Origin: Porticoccaceae bacterium UBA1989
Lineage (GTDB): Bacteria; Pseudomonadota; Gammaproteobacteria; Pseudomonadales; Porticoccaceae
Length of the DNA: 47,360 bases
Assembly (NCBI GenBank): GCA_002335945.1
Contig: DDDD01000041.1
Span: 1-47,360, forward strand
Direction of reading: 5' to 3'
A program made the translations under genes and the position numbers. Below, in pieces: positions 7,692 through 14,851 of this stretch. Positions within the stretch are counted from its first letter, which is position 1; each line of letters opens with the position of its first letter. Below the pieces are notes generated by a model. It searched no databases and was not told where the DNA came from. It was given only the letters and a program-made list of their open reading frames with translations.

Positions 7692-9425
7692 TTAGCTGGC
7701 CTGCTGGACGCGCATTTGCGAGTAGGCATTCTTTTCGTTGTCATCTAACTCAACAACATAAGGATCGATTGGGCGTGTCTTACAGACCATTTCATCATCT
7801 TCATTTTTATGTAGCTGAACATGGCAAAACCAGTCTTCGTTATTGGTTTCAGGGTGATCAACATAGTGGTGATAGAGACCCCAGCGACTTTCAGTACGGT
7901 ACATAGACGCCACAGCGGCCATCTTGGCGCAGTCATACACATGCTGTGCTTCGTTGGCGCGCAGTAGTTCATGGGCGTCACGGGCAAACAGATGTTGAAT
8001 GTCGTCTTCCATGGCGATCAGACGCTGTAAACCAATATCCATCTTCTTAGTCACCTTGGGTGGCTGCAGATAGTCGTTCACGAGACGGCGAACCTTGTAT
8101 TCAAATTGGCTCGGAGGAATGCCATCAGTGCGTTTCATTGGCGCTAAAATACGGTCACGCTCAGAGATAATGAAGTCCATATCGAGTTCAGCGAACTCTC
8201 TGCCCTCAGCAAATTCGGCGGCATTAACACCACAAATTTCACCAAACACAAAGGCACCAAGCATATAGCTGTGAGGAATTGAGGCCATATCACCGGCGCC
8301 ATACAGTCCAGGCACAGTGGTCTCGCCTTTTTCGTTAGTCCAGACCCCTGAAGCAGAGTGACCGGCACAGAAGCCAATCTCGGAGATATGCATTTCAACC
8401 ATTTTGGTGCGGTAATCTACGCCACGACCATCATGGAAGCGCCCGCGACTGGGACGTTCGTTGGTGTGCAGTACATGTTCAATTTCTTGAATAGTCTCTT
8501 CAGCAAGGTGATCGAGCTTCAAGAACACAGGTCCGTTACCACCCTGCAATTCGTTGTAAAACTCCATCATCATCTGACCACTCCAGTAATCGCATTCAAT
8601 AAAGCGATCACCCTTGGAGTTGGCGGTATAACCACCTAATGGCCCGGTCACATAGGCGCAGGCAGGGCCGTTATAGTCTTTAAGCAAGGGGTTAATCTGA
8701 TAGCATTCAAGGCCGGTTAGCTCGGCACCACAATGGAATGCCATTGAGTGACCATCACCACAGTTAGAGGGATTTTCGTAGGTACCAAAGAGGTAGCCTG
8801 AGGCCGGTAAACCGATTCGTCCGGCTGCACCTGTACACATAACTACCGACTTGGCACGAATCACCAAAATCTCAGCAGTGCGGGAATTCAAGGAAATACA
8901 ACCACAGGCATTGCCTTCAGCATCTTTTAAAATGCGAATAGCCTGATAGCGATTTTCAACAGTCACCCGATGACGACGCAGACGGCGATAAAGGATTTTC
9001 TTGATGTTGTGCCCTTCTGGCATAGGCAGAACATAGGTACCCAGATGGTGTACCTTCTTCATGTCGTACTCGCCAGTCTCATCTTTCTGGAAGTAGACAC
9101 CCCATTTATCAAGCTTTTGAATCATTGCGAAAGAATTTTCTGCATAGGTCATAACACCTTTTTGCAGAAGGACGCCGTCGTTAGCAATGGTGATTTCTTT
9201 TACATAGTCCTCAGGTGTCGAGTGACCGGGTACAACGGCATTATTAAGTCCGTCCATGCCCATGCTGATGGCGCCAGAACGTTTAACATTGGCCTTTTCG
9301 AGCAGCATCACTGAGGCGTCAGGGTTCTTTTCTTTAGCCGCTACTGCAGCCATCGGACCGGCGGTACCACCACCGATAATTAGTATATCAATGTCTTTTA
9401 CTTCTATGTCGTCAGGGAGATTCAT
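7692..9425 (-). CDS. AprA / fumarate-reductase-family FAD flavoprotein
   Basis: This 577-residue FAD-dependent oxidoreductase belongs to the fumarate reductase/succinate dehydrogenase/adenylylsulfate reductase flavoprotein superfamily. It has the dinucleotide-binding GGGTAG at residues 18-23, LLEKANVKRSGA (the K-x4-RSGA segment shared with AprA), a GxxTxNSKGDRF capping-domain segment, and GLYGAGDMA near the second FAD contact. The C-terminal helical region (about 430-577) is retained. GAGG lies upstream of the ATG. It is followed by the AprB-like ferredoxin gene, giving an AprAB-like pair. No sat (ATP sulfurylase) or qmo genes are nearby, so ordinary sulfite/APS chemistry is not established. 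The substrate is unknown; a redox step on a sulfonate or another imported compound is possible. Confidence 0.85.
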   Translation of the reverse strand: MNLPDDIEVKDIDILIIGGGTAGPMAAVAAKEKNPDASVMLLEKANVKRSGAISMGMDGLNNAVVPGHSTPEDYVKEITIANDGVLLQKGVMTYAENSFAMIQKLDKWGVYFQKDETGEYDMKKVHHLGTYVLPMPEGHNIKKILYRRLRRHRVTVENRYQAIRILKDAEGNACGCISLNSRTAEILVIRAKSVVMCTGAAGRIGLPASGYLFGTYENPSNCGDGHSMAFHCGAELTGLECYQINPLLKDYNGPACAYVTGPLGGYTANSKGDRFIECDYWSGQMMMEFYNELQGGNGPVFLKLDHLAEETIQEIEHVLHTNERPSRGRFHDGRGVDYRTKMVEMHISEIGFCAGHSASGVWTNEKGETTVPGLYGAGDMASIPHSYMLGAFVFGEICGVNAAEFAEGREFAELDMDFIISERDRILAPMKRTDGIPPSQFEYKVRRLVNDYLQPPKVTKKMDIGLQRLIAMEDDIQHLFARDAHELLRANEAQHVYDCAKMAAVASMYRTESRWGLYHHYVDHPETNNEDWFCHVQLHKNEDDEMVCKTRPIDPYVVELDDNEKNAYSQMRVQQAS

Positions 9426-9454
9426 GAGTTTCCTCGTCCAATTTTCGATATTTA

Positions 9455-9472
9455 AGTGAGTGACTACTCACT
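9455..9472. promoter_or_regulatory. Inverted repeat upstream of the flavoprotein gene
   Basis: There are 7-bp arms AGTGAGT and ACTCACT with a 4-bp centre, 30 bp upstream of the flavoprotein start and within the 84-bp gap after gntR. It could be a regulator site or an mRNA hairpin between two cistrons. It does not match the ACTTG-N6-CAAGT sites found elsewhere in the island. Confidence 0.4.
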
Positions 9473-9509
9473 GATTTAGTTAAAATAATTTAGGTCTTGG
9501 CGTTAATCT

Positions 9510-10244
9510 TCAGGACCTCTCAATCTGGAACTGGTATTTATAGGTATCACCACGGAAGGCTAAATACTCAAAATCGACAGGTTCACCCAGACGGTCGTAG
9601 GTCAGTCGCTGCACCCACATAATCGGACAACCCGATTCAGAGCCCAGTAATTTTGCCGTACTGGCATCGGCTGGCCGGGCCTCCAAACTAACTTCTGCCA
9701 ACCCCAATTCAAGGCCTAATTCGTTTTCTAGTAATGGAAAAATATCGCCACTCATATCTTTAGAAAATAATTTACGGCCTATTGCTAAGGGGAAATAAGA
9801 GCTGTCTACAGACACTGGTTCACGATTCAAATATCTCACTCGAATCACCTCAACAACTGGCTCTTTCGCTAATACCTTAAGTTTACTTTTAACCTCTCGG
9901 CTCGGCGCCATCTCACGAATACTGACCAAACGTGCGGTGGCTTCATAGCCTTTTGGTCCCATTGCTTCAGCGAAACCCTGCAGATATTTAACATCTTGGG
10001 TTGCTTTTGGCTTACTCGCAAAGGTGCCCTTTCCCTGTGACGTAAAAATCAAACCTTCTAGGTGTAAATCTCTCAGTGCTTGGCGAACGGTAATCCGGCT
10101 AACGCCGAATGATTTAATTAATTCGCTCTCCGATGGCATCTTCTGATAAGGCACATAACGCCCACCTAAAATGTCTTTTTTTAATGATTCCTTTATTTGA
10201 ATATACAGAGGCAAGTGGGACATGTTTTTGTCTGATAAGGACAT
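9510..10244 (-). CDS. GntR-family (HutC/UTRA) transcriptional regulator
   Basis: This 244-residue regulator has an N-terminal GntR winged helix (LYIQIKESLKKDIL to SRITVRQALRDL, about residues 10-75) and a C-terminal UTRA effector-binding domain (about 95-240). I chose ATG 10244 over an in-frame ATG at 10304 because GGAGG lies seven bases upstream of it and the longer form would place a perfect operator palindrome inside the coding region. Members of this subfamily usually repress catabolic genes until the UTRA domain binds the substrate or an intermediate. The palindrome at 10276-10295 suggests autoregulation, and matching sites precede both transport operons. The flavoprotein gene follows by 84 bp. 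Confidence 0.92.
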   Translation of the reverse strand: MSLSDKNMSHLPLYIQIKESLKKDILGGRYVPYQKMPSESELIKSFGVSRITVRQALRDLHLEGLIFTSQGKGTFASKPKATQDVKYLQGFAEAMGPKGYEATARLVSIREMAPSREVKSKLKVLAKEPVVEVIRVRYLNREPVSVDSSYFPLAIGRKLFSKDMSGDIFPLLENELGLELGLAEVSLEARPADASTAKLLGSESGCPIMWVQRLTYDRLGEPVDFEYLAFRGDTYKYQFQIERS

Positions 10245-10275
10245 CTCAAAACCTCCAAATATTGAGTGATTAATC

Positions 10276-10295
10276 TTACTTGTCATGACAAGTAA
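10276..10295. promoter_or_regulatory. Perfect 20-bp palindrome, likely GntR operator
   Basis: TTACTTGTCATGACAAGTAA is its own reverse complement. It lies 31 bp upstream of the gntR start, and its core (ACTTG-N6-CAAGT, 10278-10293) is the form expected for a HutC-type operator. The same core recurs at 23601-23616 and, with one mismatch, at 16251-16266. Confidence 0.75.
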
Positions 10296-10356
10296 TAACA
10301 ACACTTTTCAACAAATAAAACTCTAAAAAACCTAGCAATTACGGGCACTGCAGCCT

Positions 10357-10385
10357 AATGGTGCGTTTTCAAACGACGCACCATT
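10357..10385. terminator. Stem-loop between the cytochrome c gene and gntR
   Basis: Perfect 10-bp arms (10357-10366 and 10376-10385) enclose a 9-base loop. It lies between the stop of the cytochrome c gene and the gntR start. On the minus strand there is no U-tract after it, so it is a weak intrinsic terminator at best. It may instead be an mRNA-end structure or a protein-binding dyad. Confidence 0.4.
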
Positions 10386-10421
10386 TTGTCTCGTAGGTCG
10401 CCCTTAAAGGGTGCGCAAAAA

Positions 10422-10438
10422 AGCGCCAAATCGGTGCA
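10422..10438. promoter_or_regulatory. NtrC-like dyad upstream of gntR
   Basis: On the minus strand this reads TGCACC-N5-GGCGCT, close to the NtrC pattern TGCACC-N5-GGTGCA (ten of twelve positions). It lies about 180 bp upstream of the gntR start and just past the end of the cytochrome c gene. No correctly spaced sigma-54 promoter was found between it and gntR. Confidence 0.3.
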
Positions 10439-10449
10439 GTACAAACCAA

Positions 10450-11136
10450 TCATTCTTCTCTGCTGGGTTGCTCGCGCGCCAGAAAAAATGCCACAGACCG
10501 AATACTTTCTTCGTCGAGCTGTTGAGCGATATGATGCATAGATCCAGTTTCTTCATTACTTCGAATAGATGCACTAAAATCCTTTAGTTGCTTAACCAAA
10601 TACTGTTCATGCTGTGCGAATAACCAGGGTGCGATTAACTGAATATCAAGTACTTCAAGAGGTGTATTTTGGCGACCGGTATAACCTAGGGGGTCATGGC
10701 AACTGGCACAGGCTGGAATATTTCCTCGGCCCTGATAAAATAATTTCTCGCCCCTTGAGAAGCGCTGAATACTGTCAGCATCAGGCTCCAGTTTTTTAGC
10801 CGCAGGTGGTGGCAACTGAGCGAAATAAGTGGCAATACTGTCTACCGCCGCCAAGTCAACTTCAGTGGCTATGGTCTCCATTTGGCCTCCGCCGTTATTT
10901 CGTCGGCCATGATAGAAATCCAAGAATTGTTTGCGAATATAGGCTGGTTTTTGCCCAGCCAATTTCGGGAATTTGGCCATTCTGCTGATACCATTGACGT
11001 TGTGGCACATGGCACAGATTTCCCACTCGTCCATCCCCTCTTTATCAATCATGCCGGCTGATGCTTTACTGATAAAAAACACAGTGCCAAAGAATAGGAT
11101 CGCTAGGGTTAATCGAGAGTCTGTCATAGCTGCCAC
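10450..11136 (-). CDS. Diheme cytochrome c, periplasmic
   Basis: This 228-residue exported protein has a hydrophobic N-terminal signal (LTLAILFFGTVFFISKASA) and two class-I haem c sites, CAMCH (41-45) and CASCH (143-147), each in a small cytochrome c domain, the arrangement of c4-like diheme cytochromes. It probably shuttles electrons in the periplasm to a terminal oxidase. It is the last gene of the operon that starts with the 454-residue binding protein, 12 bp after the PCuAC gene. With SCO and PCuAC it makes a copper/cytochrome group that is unusual inside an uptake operon. ATG at 11127 is an alternative start. Confidence 0.88.
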   Translation of the reverse strand: MAAMTDSRLTLAILFFGTVFFISKASAGMIDKEGMDEWEICAMCHNVNGISRMAKFPKLAGQKPAYIRKQFLDFYHGRRNNGGGQMETIATEVDLAAVDSIATYFAQLPPPAAKKLEPDADSIQRFSRGEKLFYQGRGNIPACASCHDPLGYTGRQNTPLEVLDIQLIAPWLFAQHEQYLVKQLKDFSASIRSNEETGSMHHIAQQLDEESIRSVAFFLAREQPSREE

Positions 11137-11148
11137 TTAGCTCGACAG

Positions 11149-11676
11149 TTAATGGTGTTGATGATGGTTATGCTGTTCATGATGGCTGTCGCGGGATTTA
11201 CTTTTTAACACCGGCATTTCAACATGCACGCTTGTGCCATTCTTGAAATGCAGCTGCACTACAGCGCTATCACCGAGAGACATGGCTACAATGGGTTTGC
11301 GCATCATTAGATGCAGGCCACCAGATTCAAACTGAACCTGCTGGTGAGCCTGTATGGTTAGCGTTGGCAGCATTCTCATACTGGCAATACCGTTTAGTAG
11401 CTGGGACTGATGGATCTCAATGCTGCCGTAGGCAGGACTGGTAACAGACACTAACTCAATGGGATTGTCACTCAGGTTGGACAGAGAAAAATAACCTGCG
11501 TTCATCGCCATCGTGGGGGGCGTTAGTCCCACCCATGCCTCTGCAACCTCCACCACTTTTGGCCTGGGGCTGCCTGCGGGGTCAACCTGCTGTTCTGCAC
11601 TAAGCTGAATGCTTTGCACTAGAAGTAACAGACTAATGGCTATTCGGGTGATTCTAATCATCGAACCGTACTCCAC
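11149..11676 (-). CDS. PCuAC-family periplasmic copper chaperone
   Basis: This 175-residue exported protein (signal about residues 6-27) has the PCuAC (DUF461) copper site: His89, Met100/Met102, then His122-x-Met124. It ends in a His-rich tail (HHEQHNHHQHH) that can bind metal. Family members hand Cu(I) to cytochrome oxidase CuA sites or to SCO proteins. The gene overlaps the end of the SCO gene by 23 bp if ATG 11676 is used; ATG 11661 (MIRITRIAI) gives a more typical signal peptide and a shorter overlap. It acts with SCO, whose gene lies directly upstream. Confidence 0.9.
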   Translation of the reverse strand: MEYGSMIRITRIAISLLLLVQSIQLSAEQQVDPAGSPRPKVVEVAEAWVGLTPPTMAMNAGYFSLSNLSDNPIELVSVTSPAYGSIEIHQSQLLNGIASMRMLPTLTIQAHQQVQFESGGLHLMMRKPIVAMSLGDSAVVQLHFKNGTSVHVEMPVLKSKSRDSHHEQHNHHQHH

Positions 11677-12283
11677 TAATTAACTGCGAAAGGTACATGG
11701 CTGTTTTATGAGGATGGAACGGCGGGTTTAGCTTTGCGACCATCTCTCCCGCCGGATTTATGAGTGAGACATAGGCTGTGTGTAGTACGTCATAGTCATT
11801 GTCATCGGTATGCTTTTTATCGAGTCGATAAAAGGCGTTAAGGCTATTAATAAGAGACCCGATCTGATTAACCTCTCCGCTAATACCTATGTATTGGGGA
11901 TGGAAATAACCGAGATATTCCTTTAATACGGGCACATCTCGCGCCGGATCAACCGCCAGAAAGATAATGCGTGGAATGCGTTCTGGACTTACCCGCAAGC
12001 CCATTTCGGCGCGCACCGCTTCTAGATTACCTAGGGTTACCGGACAGACATCGGGACAGGTGGTAAACCCAATAAAAATCATTGACCAATGATTTTTTAA
12101 GCTCTGCAGATTGAAGGGCGCACCATTTTGATCCGCGAGAGAAAAAGGTTTCACGGCTACAGGATTCTTAACACGTTCATAATCATCTGTCGCCGCTATA
12201 GCCTCAGCCGCGAGCATGACCTGCCCTGCCAGCAGAGCGCTGACAAAAACACCTCTCGAAAAAGCCCGAACTAGTATCGACAT
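11654..12283 (-). CDS. SCO1/SenC-family copper-binding protein
   Basis: This 209-residue membrane-anchored or periplasmic thioredoxin-fold protein has an N-terminal hydrophobic signal/anchor (about 8-30), the copper-binding C76-P-D-V-C80, and the third ligand His168 (VLHTAYVSLI). SCO proteins deliver copper to or reduce the CuA site of cytochrome c oxidase; some serve other cuproenzymes. It starts 4 bp after the ABC ATPase stop, so it is part of the transporter operon. This suggests that the pathway needs a copper-dependent oxidase or another periplasmic cuproprotein, although none is encoded in the window. Confidence 0.92.
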   Translation of the reverse strand: MSILVRAFSRGVFVSALLAGQVMLAAEAIAATDDYERVKNPVAVKPFSLADQNGAPFNLQSLKNHWSMIFIGFTTCPDVCPVTLGNLEAVRAEMGLRVSPERIPRIIFLAVDPARDVPVLKEYLGYFHPQYIGISGEVNQIGSLINSLNAFYRLDKKHTDDNDYDVLHTAYVSLINPAGEMVAKLNPPFHPHKTAMYLSQLISGVRFDD

Positions 12284-12287
12284 CGCA

Positions 12288-13139
12288 TTAGGCTCCTACC
12301 TGCTCAAATGCTTTCAGGCTCTCTGCCCTAATGTAGCCGAGGCACTGCTTCTTTAACTCTACAAAATCATGTGAGGTAGCCAACTCAGGCTTGCGCGGTC
12401 TCTCAAGATTCACTTTCAGATCTGCGATAACAGAACCTGGGCTGGCGCTCATGACGAGAATGCGGTCTGCTAAAAAAATTGCTTCATCCACATCGTGGGT
12501 AACAAACACAACCGTAATGCCAAACTCAGCCCATATATTGAGCAGGCTCTCTTGCATCATTATGCGAGTCTGGGCATCTAGTGCACCGAACGGCTCATCC
12601 ATCAGTAACACGCGAGGGTAATTTGCCAGCGCACGGGCAATACCCACCCGTTGCTGCATACCCCCTGATAGTTCACCGGGAAAGGTGTTGGCTATTTTAG
12701 TCAGACCAATCATTGCTAAAAATGTGTTGGCAATCGAACTGCATTCGTCTGGACTGCAGCCAGCCAGTTTTGGGCCGAAGGCTATATTTTCTAGCACTGT
12801 CTTCCAGGGGAACAAAGAGTACTGTTGAAACACCATGCCGCGATCAGGCCCAGGGCCCGCCACTTCATCGTCATCTACCAGGACTGTTCCAGACGAGGGT
12901 GTAACATAACCGGCGATGGAATTTAACAGGGTCGATTTACCACAGCCTGAGGGCCCGAGAATACAGACAAACTCACCGGGATTAATTGTTAGGCTGGTTT
13001 CGGTCACTGCAATATTCTCATCTGCCCCTGAACCAAAAATAATACTGACGCCCTCAATATCAATGCGCCCACGTTTTTCTTGGCCACCATTTTTTTCAGC
13101 AATTTTATTCTTATAGATTGAAATTACATCTGCATTCAT
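12288..13139 (-). CDS. NitT/TauT-family ABC transporter ATP-binding protein (system 1)
   Basis: This 283-residue cytosolic ATPase of the SsuB/TauB/NrtD type has Walker A GPSGCGKST, signature LSGGMQQRVGIARAL, and Walker B LLMDEPFGALDAQTR with the family's D-loop. AGGA lies seven bases before the ATG. It energises the permease encoded 0.7 kb upstream. It is clearly a paralogue of the ATPase at 22674-23522: the two share an N-terminal extension, the GPGPDRGMVFQQYSL segment and a matching C-terminus (LKKQCL--IRAESL-AFE). This implies the two transport systems arose by duplication. Confidence 0.95.
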   Translation of the reverse strand: MNADVISIYKNKIAEKNGGQEKRGRIDIEGVSIIFGSGADENIAVTETSLTINPGEFVCILGPSGCGKSTLLNSIAGYVTPSSGTVLVDDDEVAGPGPDRGMVFQQYSLFPWKTVLENIAFGPKLAGCSPDECSSIANTFLAMIGLTKIANTFPGELSGGMQQRVGIARALANYPRVLLMDEPFGALDAQTRIMMQESLLNIWAEFGITVVFVTHDVDEAIFLADRILVMSASPGSVIADLKVNLERPRKPELATSHDFVELKKQCLGYIRAESLKAFEQVGA

Positions 13140-13182
13140 TATTAGTTCCTAACCGGTTTGGTAAGTAAGGGAGCCTTTGTAG

Positions 13183-13824
13183 CTAGGTCTCAGTTGTCCC
13201 GCGCGATGTAGCTATAAACAGAGCCACTATCAAAAACACATACCCTAGGATATTCACCCAAATTCCTATTGGCTCAAGCCACAGAGAGGTGGACACACCT
13301 AGGCCCATCATTGCTAGACCGACTACCCAGGTTGGCGTGGAACAACAGACCACCCATGACATGGTGATCGACGCTAACGACGCAAGCGTCGTGCCCAGAC
13401 CTGCGGCCATACTAGCGCTGCGTACCGCGCCTGCTGAACAGATACGGTTACGTCCACGCAACAGTAATAAGTTGGCCGATACGGCGGCCGTCAATAACAG
13501 GACGCCGAACACTTTGAACGGTGCGATAAATAGACTCCATTCTGAGATACCTTTGCCGTAGTCATAATTCATAAAACCCACTTCGAATAGCCATTCATCT
13601 TTCATAATGGTTACGCTGTCTAATATCGACGGAGTGGAAAGCCAGATACGTCTAATATTAAAATTCCAATCATAGGCATTGAGATAGTTGGGCAGACTCT
13701 CAAAACGAATGACTAGAGCGGCCATTAATAGCAGATAATAGAAGACTGCAAATGCCACCGTTAAGCTCAACCACAGGACTAGGTTGTTGCTAAGGCACTG
13801 TCTGATTAAACCTAGTCTGGTCAT
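13183..13824 (-). CDS. Multi-pass membrane protein with MerT-like Cys-Cys-x2-Pro motif
   Basis: This 213-residue protein has about five predicted membrane segments (roughly 15-40, 98-122, 140-160, 163-183, 186-206) and a soluble loop between the first two (41-97). I do not recognise a named family. In the C-terminal half, Cys160-Cys161-x2-Pro164 at a membrane boundary is followed by a glycine-rich segment (GLAMMGLGVSTS). This recalls the metal-binding Cys pair of MerT/MerC-type transporters. It sits between the permease and ATPase genes (9 and 43 bp), with the copper proteins just downstream. A metal-import (copper) role or an auxiliary transporter subunit is possible; both are inference. Confidence 0.75.
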   Translation of the reverse strand: MTRLGLIRQCLSNNLVLWLSLTVAFAVFYYLLLMAALVIRFESLPNYLNAYDWNFNIRRIWLSTPSILDSVTIMKDEWLFEVGFMNYDYGKGISEWSLFIAPFKVFGVLLLTAAVSANLLLLRGRNRICSAGAVRSASMAAGLGTTLASLASITMSWVVCCSTPTWVVGLAMMGLGVSTSLWLEPIGIWVNILGYVFLIVALFIATSRGTTET

Positions 13825-13833
13825 CTGGTCTGA

Positions 13834-14757
13834 CTACCGCTGCTTTTCTTTCCAGCGTAATGCCGGTTTCATCATCAATTTAATCAAATAGGTCGACAGA
13901 GTGCCAAGACCACCAATAACCAACATGCCGACCACAATATCGGGGTAATTAATCAGCGAGTAGGCATCCCAGGTAAAGTAGCCAATGCCGTATTGACCAG
14001 AGATGATCTCTCCAGCAAGCAGCGAGAACCAACTAATACCCATACCGATAGCAAGGCCTGCGGCAATACTGGGCAAGGCTGCCGGCAGCACAACATGCCA
14101 AAATACTGCAAATTTCGAGGCGCCCAATGATCGTGCGGCGCGGACTAGTACATCGGGCGTCTGCTCAACACCATGCAGGGTATTTAGGATGATCGGGAAC
14201 AGAGCACCGAGGAAAGTAATGTAGACAATCGAGGACTCTTCGGTCGGCCACATTAAGATGGCTAATGGTATCCACGCCACGGCAGGTATCGGGCGGATGA
14301 TCTCGATATACGGAATAACCGCTGCGCGGGCCAGCTTGGAGCGGCCCACAATCACACCGATGGCAACCCCTAAAACAACAGCGATGGTATAGGCTATTAA
14401 GATTCGTCGAATACTGACTGTTATATGGATATAAAACTCTGGATCACCCAGTTGGATCATAAATGCCGCACCCACTTTCAGTGGCGAGGGCACATTTTCA
14501 AAATTAATAAAGTGATTAAAGTTGTATTTGGTGGCCAGGTACCAGAGAACAATACCGACAGTAAGTGATAGGGTACCAATAAAAAATGACTGTAGTTGCA
14601 ACCCAGAAAACCAAAGCAGTAGCGATTGCGCATTACTGTGCGACGCTGGCTTTTTGACAGAATCTGGCGTGACTAAAGGATTCCCAGCACCCGGTTTTTC
14701 CACAGGTGAATCAGACGTCTGTCTATCAATACTGATACTCTTACCGATCACGTTCAT
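13834..14757 (-). CDS. NitT/TauT-family ABC transporter permease (system 1)
   Basis: This 307-residue inner-membrane permease of the SsuC/TauC type has a hydrophilic N-terminus (about 1-45), then six predicted membrane helices and the cytoplasmic EAA loop ARSLGASKFAVFWHVVLPAALPS that contacts the ATPase. It pairs with the 454-residue binding protein encoded 94 bp upstream and the ATPase downstream. The substrate is an organic anion or amine of unknown identity; the family covers taurine, alkanesulfonates, nitrate, cyanate, pyrimidines and guanidine-type compounds. Confidence 0.93.
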   Translation of the reverse strand: MNVIGKSISIDRQTSDSPVEKPGAGNPLVTPDSVKKPASHSNAQSLLLWFSGLQLQSFFIGTLSLTVGIVLWYLATKYNFNHFINFENVPSPLKVGAAFMIQLGDPEFYIHITVSIRRILIAYTIAVVLGVAIGVIVGRSKLARAAVIPYIEIIRPIPAVAWIPLAILMWPTEESSIVYITFLGALFPIILNTLHGVEQTPDVLVRAARSLGASKFAVFWHVVLPAALPSIAAGLAIGMGISWFSLLAGEIISGQYGIGYFTWDAYSLINYPDIVVGMLVIGGLGTLSTYLIKLMMKPALRWKEKQR

Positions 14758-14851
14758 AGCTATGTCTCGAGTTCTTGATCTATAAATAATTGACCTGCCG
14801 TCAAAATCACTTTTTTTGGCGGCAGATCATCTTCTTGTAAATGCAGAATAC

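Noticed and set aside
7433..9425. True dissimilatory adenylylsulfate reductase AprAB
   Set aside because: The ferredoxin is only 77 residues and lacks the AprB tail, and no sat, qmo or aprM genes are nearby; only family-level similarity is claimed.
10413..10430. Possible sigma-54 promoter upstream of gntR (TTGGCGC and TGC)
   Set aside because: GG and GC are separated by nine bases rather than ten, and there is no second copy at matching distance from the gntR palindrome.
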